A stretch of DNA of 7,222 nt from DATGWF01 sp035299585. GTDB lineage: Bacteria; Actinomycetota; Actinomycetes; Actinomycetales; Microbacteriaceae. Each line of letters opens with the position of its first letter. Position 1 is the first letter of the stretch. Positions 1 through 6,133 of this stretch are shown here, one piece after another. Under the pieces are notes generated by a model that was given only the letters and a program-made list of their open reading frames with translations, ran no database searches and had not been told where the DNA came from. Location: positions 1 to 7,222 of the forward strand of contig DATGWF010000097.1 of the NCBI GenBank assembly GCA_035299585.1, given 5' to 3'. Position numbers and translations under genes: made by a program.

Positions 1-2103
1 ATCGTCGCCGCCGTCGCGCTCATCGTCGCAATCCTGTTCTTCATCACCGCGGTTCGTGGCACCTGGCGTCTCCCGATTGTCGCGACCGTCGTGCTTGTTG
101 CAACCTCCCTGCTCGTCGGGTCGCTGTACCCCTGGGTCGTACAGCGATTCGTCGTTGACCCCAATGCCAAGCAGCTCGAAGCTGAGTTCATTCAGCGCAA
201 TATTGACGCGACGCGGGCGAGTTTTGGGGTCGCCGACGTCGAAGTGACCAGCTACGACGCCAAGACCACCGCCGAACCCGGTGCGCTCAAGAACGATGCG
301 GAAACCACGGCGAGCCTGCGGCTCATGGACCCGGACGTCATCTCGCCGACCGTCGCCCAGCTGCAGCAGTTCAAGCAGTATTACCGGTTCTCCGGCGTGC
401 TCGACGTGGACCGCTACACCATCGACGGGGTCAATCAAGATGCCGTCGTGGCCGTTCGTGAGCTCAACCTCGCGGGCCTCGGTGAGGGGCGCACCTGGTA
501 CAACGAGCGCTTGGTCTACACCCACGGCTATGGCATGGTCATGGCCGCTGGCAATCAGCGCACGACGGACGGCAACCCAGTGTTCCTCGATGGCAACATC
601 CCGACCTCGGGAACGCTCGGAGATTATCAAGCCCGGGTGTACTTCGGTGAGAATGCGCCGTCCTACTCCATTGTTGGCGCACCCGCCGACTCAAAGCCCA
701 TCGAGCTCGACTACGCATCTGGTGGCGCTGAGACCGACGCCAACCAGTCGAAGTACACCTTCACCGGCAATGGTGGACCCAAGCTCGATAACCTCTTCAA
801 TCGACTGGTCTACGCGCTGAAGTTCCAATCGGAGCAAATTCTGCTCTCGGACGCTGTGACGAGCGACTCTCAGATCCTCTACAACCGTGATCCTTCGCAG
901 CGCGTGAGCGCCGTCGCGCCGTATCTGACGCTCGACTCTGACCCGTATCCCTCGGTCGTCGACGGCCGGCTGGTGTGGATTGTCGACGGCTACACCATGA
1001 CCGACAATTATGCCTACGCGAGCAAAGTGAACTGGCGGGATGCGATTTCCGGAGCCGTGGTTCGGACCGGTCTTGGCGAGCAAGTCAACTACGTTCGCAA
1101 CTCGGTGAAGGCAACGGTAGACGCCTACGACGGCAAGGTCACGCTGTATGCCTGGGATGCCAGCGACCCGATTCTCACCGCATGGCAGCGGGTCTACCCC
1201 TCAAGCCTCAAGCCGGTGAGCGAGATGAGCGGTGACCTTCTCGCCCATGTGCGGTATCCCTCTGATTTGTTCAAGGCGCAACGCCAGATTCTCGGCCAGT
1301 ACCACGTGACCGACCCGGGCTCGTTCTATTCAAAGGATGACGCCTGGACGACCCCGGTCGACCCGACCACGACGGATGGCACGCAGCTCCAACCGCCGTA
1401 CTACTTGACGCTCCAGATGCCCGGTCAGGAGAAGCCGAGCTACTCGCTCTATACGACCTTCATACCGGACGCCGCAGGAGACAACGCCCGCAGTGTCCTC
1501 AAGGGATACCTTGCGGTCGATTCGAATGCTGGGTCCACCCCGGGACAGATTGCGGGAGGATACGGCAAGCTCAGGTTGCTCTCTCTCCCCGAGGGCGACG
1601 CCGTTCCGGGCCCGGGCCAGGTGCAGGGCAAGTTCAACGCCGACCCAGCGGTATCCGGATACCTCAACGTGGTCAACCAGCGGCAGTCGAAGGTCATTTA
1701 TGGCAATCTGCTGACGGTTCCCGTCGGCGGCGGCTTGCTCTACGTGCAACCCGTGTTTGTGCAATCGACGGGTGAAACAAGCTACCCGCTCCTTCAGAAG
1801 GTCCTCGTCGCCTTCGGCGATCAAATCGCCTTCAAGGACACCCTGAGCGAGGCGCTTGACGCACTGTTCGGCACGAACGCTTCAGGGCCTCCGCAGGTCA
1901 CGCCAACGCCCAGCCCCACGCCGGGGACCCCGACCCCGGGGACGGGTTCGACCGACCAGCTCGCCTCGCTCTTGTCGCAGGCGAAGAGCCTGCTCGAGCA
2001 GAAGCAAGCTGCGCTCACTTCGGGGAGCTTGGCGAACTATGCCGCGCTGGACCAACAGCTCACAGATGTGATCAACCGCATCATCGCGCTTCAAGCTGGC
2101 TAA
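1..2103 (+). CDS. UPF0182 family membrane protein, C-terminal 700 residues (5' end outside window)
   Basis: The frame is open from base 1 and ends at TAA (2101-2103), so the true start and the first membrane helices are missing; family members usually have about 900-1000 residues with seven N-terminal helices. Residues 1-17 are the end of one hydrophobic helix and about 20-43 form the last one, followed by the family hallmark after the bundle: PWVVQRF, VDPN, then NIDATRASFGV. Further family blocks follow: RLMDPDVISPT, FSGVLDVDRY, a WYNERL-YTHGYG block (YTHGYG at 173-178), IVDGYT, NYVRNSVKATVDAYDG, HVRYPSDLF and QYHVTDPGSFY. Residues 630-651 are a Pro/Thr linker and 652-700 a helical tail, the usual C-terminal layout. 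The large domain is probably outside the membrane. Molecular function is unknown for the family. An ATG exists at 91, but the coding signal clearly continues upstream, so it is not the start. Confidence 0.95.
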   Translation: MVAAVALIVAILFFITAVRGTWRLPIVATVVLVATSLLVGSLYPWVVQRFVVDPNAKQLEAEFIQRNIDATRASFGVADVEVTSYDAKTTAEPGALKNDAETTASLRLMDPDVISPTVAQLQQFKQYYRFSGVLDVDRYTIDGVNQDAVVAVRELNLAGLGEGRTWYNERLVYTHGYGMVMAAGNQRTTDGNPVFLDGNIPTSGTLGDYQARVYFGENAPSYSIVGAPADSKPIELDYASGGAETDANQSKYTFTGNGGPKLDNLFNRLVYALKFQSEQILLSDAVTSDSQILYNRDPSQRVSAVAPYLTLDSDPYPSVVDGRLVWIVDGYTMTDNYAYASKVNWRDAISGAVVRTGLGEQVNYVRNSVKATVDAYDGKVTLYAWDASDPILTAWQRVYPSSLKPVSEMSGDLLAHVRYPSDLFKAQRQILGQYHVTDPGSFYSKDDAWTTPVDPTTTDGTQLQPPYYLTLQMPGQEKPSYSLYTTFIPDAAGDNARSVLKGYLAVDSNAGSTPGQIAGGYGKLRLLSLPEGDAVPGPGQVQGKFNADPAVSGYLNVVNQRQSKVIYGNLLTVPVGGGLLYVQPVFVQSTGETSYPLLQKVLVAFGDQIAFKDTLSEALDALFGTNASGPPQVTPTPSPTPGTPTPGTGSTDQLASLLSQAKSLLEQKQAALTSGSLANYAALDQQLTDVINRIIALQAG
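1921..1950 (+). repeat. Two 15-bp coding repeats in the Pro/Thr linker
   Basis: Two consecutive 15-base units beginning CCGGGGAC (1921 and 1936) encode PGTPT and PGTGS in the UPF0182 linker. They are in frame, so gain or loss of a unit would change only linker length. This is a minor low-complexity feature and not a mobile repeat. Confidence 0.5.
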
Positions 2104-2126
2104 ATTCGCGGTCTGTCCGAGTCCGT

Positions 2127-2132
2127 GATAGT
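2127..2132 (+). promoter_or_regulatory. Possible -10 element for the tRNA gene
   Basis: GATAGT matches four of six positions of TATAAT and would place the transcript start near 2139-2140, leaving a leader of about seven bases before the mature tRNA. No good -35 box is seen at the expected distance (around 2104-2109). The element lies in the 43-base gap between the UPF0182 stop and the tRNA. The tRNA could instead be cut from a read-through transcript. Confidence 0.3.
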
Positions 2133-2146
2133 GTTTCACCTTGTGC

Positions 2147-2223
2147 CGCGGGGTGGAGCAGCTCGGTAGCTCGCTGGGCTCATAACCCAGAGGTCGTAGG
2201 TTCAAATCCTGCCCCCGCAACCA
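2147..2223 (+). tRNA. Initiator tRNA-fMet (anticodon CAU)
   Basis: A full cloverleaf of 77 bases folds by eye: 7-base acceptor arms, D stem GAGC/GCTC, anticodon stem CTGGG/CCCAG with CAT at 2181-2183, T stem GTAGG/CCTGC with loop TTCAAAT, discriminator A, and CCA encoded at 2221-2223. Three known initiator hallmarks identify it as the formyl-methionine starter and not elongator tRNA-Met or tRNA-Ile2. These are an unpaired C1-A72 at the end of the acceptor stem (needed for formylation and for avoiding EF-Tu), three consecutive G:C pairs at the loop end of the anticodon stem (P-site entry), and a purine-pyrimidine 11:24 pair (A:T) in the D stem. It stands alone, with no neighbouring tRNA genes in the window. 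Confidence 0.97.
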
Positions 2224-2225
2224 AT

Positions 2226-2253
2226 TCGAAGGCCGCCCTCGGGCGGCCTTCGA
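2226..2253 (+). terminator. Probable intrinsic terminator after tRNA-fMet
   Basis: A perfect inverted repeat of 13 bp (TCGAAGGCCGCCC and its complement), readable as a 12-bp stem closed by a CTCG tetraloop, begins three bases after the CCA end. The downstream run is only GTCATTT, so there is no strong U tract, as is common for high-GC actinobacterial terminators. It separates the tRNA from the hydrolase gene. Confidence 0.75.
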
Positions 2254-2299
2254 GTCATTTGGGGAGCCATTGGCATACGTGAGACGGCACAATGAAGGC

Positions 2300-3223
2300 A
2301 TGCCCAGTCCCGCGAGTCGTGCGTATCGAGCCGCCGTCAAGCGAGCTGGTGGACGGAGTTCCATGCTCAAGGCGCGGCATGCACAAGCCGTCGTCGACGC
2401 GGTCCGTTCGGCTCCAGAGCGGGTTGATGTCCCGACGGGTGTGCTGCGTCACGTGCGGGTCGAGCGTCGAGAATGGGTCTCGGTCCGCCACGTACGCTGG
2501 CCGCTCTACGACATTATTCCGGGCACAGTGCAACCGGAGAACGACCGAGTGCTCTACCTCCACGGCGGAGCGTATGTGGGTCAGATCGGTCATGAGGCGT
2601 GGTGGTTCGCGGCCCGATTGGCGCTGCAATCTCGCCGTGTGGTCACGGTAGCGATTTATCCGCTCGTGCCGTTTGTCACGGCCGCAGATTTGGTCGCACA
2701 GTCGGTTGAGGTGGTACGCGCCGAGCGTGAGCGGGGTTCGTCGCTCAGCGTGGTGGGAGATTCCGCCGGTGGTGGTCTTGCCCTCGCGACGAGCATGGCG
2801 CTTCGTGACGCTTCGGACCCGGCGATTGAGTCACTTGTGCTCGTGTCACCATGGTCGGATGTCTCGGTCAGCCATCCAGATGTGGCTGCTCGCGCGCGGC
2901 GGGATGTCATGCTTGCACCGGCCGGTCTTCGACATTTCGGCGAGCTCTACCGCGGTGAACTCGCGCCAGACGACTGGCGAGCGAGCCCGGCGCACGGGAA
3001 CTTTACTGACCTGCCTCGGATGTTCGTCTGTGCTGCGGAGGATGACATTCTGTACTCCGATGCCATCACGGTGCATCGTGCGGCACAGGCCGCGGGAGTG
3101 GCGAGCCAGCTTCTCATTGGGGAGCGCATGCTACACGTGTGGCCATTGGCGCACATTCCGGAGGGAATCGCTGCTCTCGGGCGCATAGTTTCATTCATTG
3201 ATCGGGAAACCGCGCCAAACTGA
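2300..3223 (+). CDS. Alpha/beta hydrolase, hormone-sensitive-lipase type (esterase/lipase-like)
   Basis: This is a probable carboxylesterase that hydrolyses short or medium acyl esters; the true substrate cannot be read from sequence. With the ATG at 2300 it has 307 residues, normal for the family. Motifs in order are HGGAY (88-92), the oxyanion-hole signature; GDSAGG (153-158) with nucleophile Ser155; AEDDILYSDA (246-255) with Asp249 as the likely acid; and MLHVWP (277-282) with His279 as the likely base. The triad is therefore complete. No signal peptide or membrane helix is seen, so it is probably cytoplasmic. The start is uncertain: the frame also opens at TTG 2270 (GGGGAG three bases upstream) and GTG 2279. 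The ATG was chosen because no start has a well-spaced ribosome site and ATG is the best codon. It lies between two hairpin-bounded units, so it is probably transcribed alone or with the following protease. Confidence 0.9.
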   Translation: MPSPASRAYRAAVKRAGGRSSMLKARHAQAVVDAVRSAPERVDVPTGVLRHVRVERREWVSVRHVRWPLYDIIPGTVQPENDRVLYLHGGAYVGQIGHEAWWFAARLALQSRRVVTVAIYPLVPFVTAADLVAQSVEVVRAERERGSSLSVVGDSAGGGLALATSMALRDASDPAIESLVLVSPWSDVSVSHPDVAARARRDVMLAPAGLRHFGELYRGELAPDDWRASPAHGNFTDLPRMFVCAAEDDILYSDAITVHRAAQAAGVASQLLIGERMLHVWPLAHIPEGIAALGRIVSFIDRETAPN

Positions 3224-3262
3224 AACTCACAGTACTTTCGGTTGAGACATAGGTCAGCCACA

Positions 3263-3279
3263 GTCCGTCCACAGCGGAC
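3263..3279 (+). promoter_or_regulatory. Small inverted repeat upstream of the protease gene
   Basis: GTCCG and CGGAC are separated by seven bases in the 101-base gap between hydrolase and protease. The heptamer ACAGCTT also occurs twice nearby (3282-3288 and 3305-3311). These could be an operator or part of the 5' leader. They are short enough to arise by chance, and I could not find a convincing -35/-10 pair in the gap. Confidence 0.2.
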
Positions 3280-3313
3280 ATACAGCTTCAATGGAAAGTC
3301 TGGGACAGCTTGG

Positions 3314-3319
3314 AAGGAG
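3314..3319 (+). promoter_or_regulatory. Ribosome binding site of the protease gene
   Basis: AAGGAG ends five bases before the ATG at 3325. This is the best Shine-Dalgarno in the window. It fixes the start at 3325 and rules out the in-frame TTG at 3310, which lies upstream of the ribosome site. Confidence 0.85.
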
Positions 3320-3324
3320 CAATC

Positions 3325-4848
3325 ATGACCAACGGCACAGACCCCAACGAATCGACCCCGGTAACGCCCGAAGAGCCGATGGTTCCAAACGCAACGGTGT
3401 ACACCCCCGGTGCTGCACCAGCGCCATACGGGTCGGAAACCGAGCAAGCGGCGGCTGCAGCCTCAGTGACCGAGCATGGCGAGTCGACCCCATCTGTGCC
3501 GCACGTCGATTGGTCGACCGTTCCCAGCCCGGTCGCGATGGTCGCCGAGGTGCCCACTCATGCGCCCGGCGATGCCCAGGACGCACCCGCGGCGTCGAGC
3601 TCGTCGCCATCTGCTCGACCACTCGGCGGTGGGAGCGCGCCGGCTGTGGTCTCGACGGCGCGCGCGGCTCTTCCCGTCGCAGCCACGGTCGCCATTGCCG
3701 CACTCGTCGGTGGCGGAGTCGGCGCGGGTGTTGTCGGAGCAAGCTGGGCGTTCTCGAGCTCACCGCTGTCGTCCTCGGTCGCGGCTCCCGCGCAAAAGGT
3801 CACCATCAATGACACCAGTTCCGTCTCGACCGTGAGTGCTGTCGCAGCCAAGGCATTGCCGAGCGTTGTCACCATTGATGTCTCGAACGGTTCCGGCGGC
3901 GGAACCGGCTCGGGTGTCGTCATTTCGAGCGACGGCTACATCGTGACGAATACCCATGTCGTGACGCTCGACGGGGCATCGAGTACTGCGGAGATTTCCG
4001 TGACCACGGCGGATGCGCGACAGTTTGTCGGAAAGCTCATCGGTACCGACCCGAACTCGGACCTCGCGGTCATCAAGATTGATGCAACTGGCCTTCCGGC
4101 CATCGAGTTTGCCAACTCAGATTCGCTCAACGTCGGTGCGACCACGATTGCGATCGGGGCTCCGATGGAGCTGTCGAACACGGTCACTCAGGGCATCATT
4201 TCGGCGCTCTATCGCGGAATCGAAATCGCTTCGTCGGCTGCGCCAGATTCGGGAAGCTCCGACGGGAACGGATCAGACAACTCGAGTCCGTTCAAGTTCT
4301 GGAACTACAACCAGAACCCGCAGGGTTCCCAGGGGCGGGGCGGCAATATCGCTCTCTCGGTCATCCAAACGGACGCCGCAATCAACCCAGGCAATTCCGG
4401 GGGTGCACTGCTCGACTCGACCGGGAAGCTCATCGGCATTAACGTGGCGATCCTGTCGGGCGGCTCGTCACAGTCGAGCGGTACGGCGGGCAACATCGGC
4501 ATCGGTTTTGCGATTCCGTCCAACCAGGTGCAGCGCGTCGCGAAGGAAATCATCTCGAGTGGAACCGCGACGCACGGACTGCTGGGCGCATCGGTCACCT
4601 CGACTGCAAAAGACGCCGGTCAGCGCGGGGCGGTTGTGAAGGAGGTCACGCCGGGCGGTGCCGCGGCGAAAGCCGGCATCCAGGCGGGCGACATCATCAC
4701 GCAGTTCAATGGCATCCGAGTGCGTGACCAGATCGACCTCACCGCGCTCGTGCGTTCGCAAGCGGCGGGTGCCGAATCGACCGTCACGTTCGTTCGAAAC
4801 GGGGTCGAGCAATCGGTCAAGGTCACGCTCGGCACCTTCTCCGGCTAA
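3325..4848 (+). CDS. Membrane-anchored S1C serine protease with PDZ domain (HtrA/DegP-like)
   Basis: This is a trypsin-fold protease/chaperone of the envelope, a family that degrades or refolds damaged exported proteins under stress. It has 507 residues. Residues 1-115 are a Pro/Ala/Ser/Glu-rich cytoplasmic tail without fold motifs. About 116-143 form a single Ala/Gly/Val-rich membrane helix that serves as an uncleaved anchor. The protease domain carries a full triad: His211 (TNTHVV), Asp246 (SDLAVIKI) and Ser358 (NPGNSGGAL). Residues about 301-341, between the two barrels and the active-site strand, are a Ser/Asp/Asn/Gly-rich insert with an aromatic patch (FKFWNYN). About 418-503 is one PDZ domain, starting GLLGASV, that should read substrate C-termini. 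One PDZ and one membrane anchor is the usual actinobacterial form. It is followed by a terminator, so it ends its transcription unit. Which of the several actinobacterial HtrA paralogues it matches cannot be said. Confidence 0.95.
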   Translation: MTNGTDPNESTPVTPEEPMVPNATVYTPGAAPAPYGSETEQAAAAASVTEHGESTPSVPHVDWSTVPSPVAMVAEVPTHAPGDAQDAPAASSSSPSARPLGGGSAPAVVSTARAALPVAATVAIAALVGGGVGAGVVGASWAFSSSPLSSSVAAPAQKVTINDTSSVSTVSAVAAKALPSVVTIDVSNGSGGGTGSGVVISSDGYIVTNTHVVTLDGASSTAEISVTTADARQFVGKLIGTDPNSDLAVIKIDATGLPAIEFANSDSLNVGATTIAIGAPMELSNTVTQGIISALYRGIEIASSAAPDSGSSDGNGSDNSSPFKFWNYNQNPQGSQGRGGNIALSVIQTDAAINPGNSGGALLDSTGKLIGINVAILSGGSSQSSGTAGNIGIGFAIPSNQVQRVAKEIISSGTATHGLLGASVTSTAKDAGQRGAVVKEVTPGGAAAKAGIQAGDIITQFNGIRVRDQIDLTALVRSQAAGAESTVTFVRNGVEQSVKVTLGTFSG

Positions 4849-4854
4849 GCACGC

Positions 4855-4894
4855 GTGTGCCGAGTGACCGTCTCAGGAGGGCCACTCGGCACGC
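4855..4894 (+). terminator. Probable terminator after the protease gene
   Basis: A perfect 10-bp stem (GTGCCGAGTG at 4857-4866 with CACTCGGCAC at 4883-4892) extends to 12 bp with one T-G wobble. The 16-base loop contains GGAGG (4876-4880). No U tract follows. It starts six bases after the protease stop, which supports a terminator role. The GGAGG is 26 bases before the next ATG, too far to serve it as a ribosome site. Confidence 0.65.
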
Positions 4895-4900
4895 TAGCCT
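4895..4900 (+). promoter_or_regulatory. Candidate -10 element for a leaderless transcript
   Basis: TAGCCT lies exactly six bases before the ATG at 4907, the spacing expected when transcription starts on or next to the A of the start codon. The hexamer directly abuts the right arm of the preceding hairpin. No Shine-Dalgarno is present in the bases before the ATG, which fits leaderless translation, common in actinobacteria. The -35 region would fall in the hairpin loop and does not resemble TTGACA, so the call is tentative. Confidence 0.4.
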
Positions 4901-4906
4901 CAACAC

Positions 4907-6133
4907 ATGCGGTTCGACCGGAACAACCTCACGAAGTTGCTGCGAAGCCCTCTGCTCGCGGTTGGCTGGCTGGCCTCGTGGCTCGTGCCCCGTGATACGC
5001 AATTGTGGGCGTTCGGGTCGGGCATCGGTTTTGGCGAGGGCGGCGTATCGCTGAGCTCTCGAGCCGTGGCTGCAGGAAAGCGCGTGGTCTGGCTCAGTCA
5101 GCGCCGCACGGGAATTGACGCGGCCAGGGCGGCTGGATACCCCGCCTGGCCGGTGCACTCGCTACGCGGCTGGTGGATCACACTCCGGGCGTCCACTCTC
5201 GTGGTCAGTCACGGTCTCGGTGACGTCAACCCCTACGCGCAACGCGGAGCAACGCTCGTGCAACTCTGGCATGGAGTTCCGCTCAAACACCTGCATCGGG
5301 ACGCCGGTGTCACCTACTCTCTGCCGAAGTTTCCCATGTCGCACCTGGCCGAGCGGCTCCTGCGCTGGGGGAGCGAGCGCGCCTATGCCCGGATTACCCA
5401 TTTCGTGGCCGCCTCCGAAGAGTCCGGGCGGCGACTGGCGAGTGCTTTCGGGCTCCGGGATGAGCAACTGCTCATCGCGGGTGATCCGCGTGACGATGTG
5501 CTGCTTTCCGAGTCAATTGCGGATCGACGCGCCGAGGCGCGGGCCATCATCGAGTCCGCGACTGGCCGGACACTCCGACGGCGAATCCTGTTGTTCGCTC
5601 CGACGTGGCGCGACGGCGAGCCCGACCCCGTAGTCCCCACCGCGAAAGAGTGGGACGACATCGCAACGTATGCCACCTCGACCGGCGTGACCTGTATTGT
5701 GCGTCCACACCCCCTGGCAATCGGGGCCTATCGCGAGACCATGGGAGACCGTGCGGACATCATCCTGCTCGATGTGGACCTCGTGCCGGACATCACCCCG
5801 GTGCTACCGGCATGCGACCTGCTCATCACGGACTACTCGTCTATCGCCTATGACTTCGCCCTTCTCGGCCGGCCGATGGTCTACCTCGCCCCAGACCTCG
5901 AGGCGTATCAGGCGAGCCGCGGCCTCTACGAGCCCATCGAACTTTTTTGCGGCGGCGCTCCACTCCGGACGTGGTCGGCGACGCTGAAGCGGCTCACCGA
6001 ACTCGAGAAGCCAGAGGCCGCTCGTGCCGCCCAGGCCCATGCCGTTGCCACGGCAGCGCGCGTCCACGCCTTCCAGGACGGACGAAACGCCGATCGCGTG
6101 ATGGCGGCGATTCTCGGCTCAGGAGCGGCGTGA
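4907..6133 (+). CDS. CDP-glycerol glycerophosphotransferase family protein (TagB/TagF-like)
   Basis: It probably transfers a polyol-phosphate unit from a CDP-activated donor onto a lipid-linked or polymer acceptor in teichoic-acid-like cell-wall polymer synthesis, at the inner face of the membrane. It has 408 residues, the size of the catalytic part of the family. Family motifs are WHGVPLK (121-127, with His122), APTWRD (231-236), RPHP (266-269, with His268), ITDYSSIAYDFALLGRP (307-323) and a final Y-x4-RGLY (334-341 region). The two histidines correspond to those considered catalytic in TagF. There is no membrane helix; a hydrophobic, partly amphipathic segment at about 11-27 could hold it to the membrane. 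Start: ATG 4907 is the first start in the frame and has no ribosome site (see the -10 candidate). Its 3' end overlaps the convergent glycosyltransferase by 15 bp. The transferred group could be glycerol or ribitol phosphate, or something related; the sequence does not decide. Confidence 0.9.
   Translation: MRFDRNNLTKLLRSPLLAVGWLASWLVPRDTQLWAFGSGIGFGEGGVSLSSRAVAAGKRVVWLSQRRTGIDAARAAGYPAWPVHSLRGWWITLRASTLVVSHGLGDVNPYAQRGATLVQLWHGVPLKHLHRDAGVTYSLPKFPMSHLAERLLRWGSERAYARITHFVAASEESGRRLASAFGLRDEQLLIAGDPRDDVLLSESIADRRAEARAIIESATGRTLRRRILLFAPTWRDGEPDPVVPTAKEWDDIATYATSTGVTCIVRPHPLAIGAYRETMGDRADIILLDVDLVPDITPVLPACDLLITDYSSIAYDFALLGRPMVYLAPDLEAYQASRGLYEPIELFCGGAPLRTWSATLKRLTELEKPEAARAAQAHAVATAARVHAFQDGRNADRVMAAILGSGAA

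Noticed and set aside
1330..1824. A 164-residue minus-strand open frame inside the UPF0182 gene
   Set aside because: The plus strand carries continuous UPF0182 family blocks here, and the antisense product has no recognisable motif. Long antisense frames are expected in high-GC DNA.
2147..2260. The tRNA 3' end as an integration site for a mobile element
   Set aside because: No integrase, second copy of the tRNA end or change in gene character follows. The downstream genes look like ordinary chromosomal genes.
1882..2370. A 162-residue minus-strand open frame containing RGQDLNLRPLGYEPSELP
   Set aside because: That peptide is the well-known artefact of translating the antisense strand of a tRNA-Met gene. 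The frame crosses the tRNA, the hairpin and the UPF0182 3' end, so it is not a gene.
3310..3324. TTG at 3310 as the protease start
   Set aside because: It lies upstream of the strong AAGGAG ribosome site, which is correctly spaced for the ATG at 3325.
4857..4892. The hairpin after the protease as a riboswitch or attenuator for the TagF-like gene
   Set aside because: It is one simple stem with no conserved aptamer-like core and no alternative stem, uORF or U tract. A terminator is the simpler reading.
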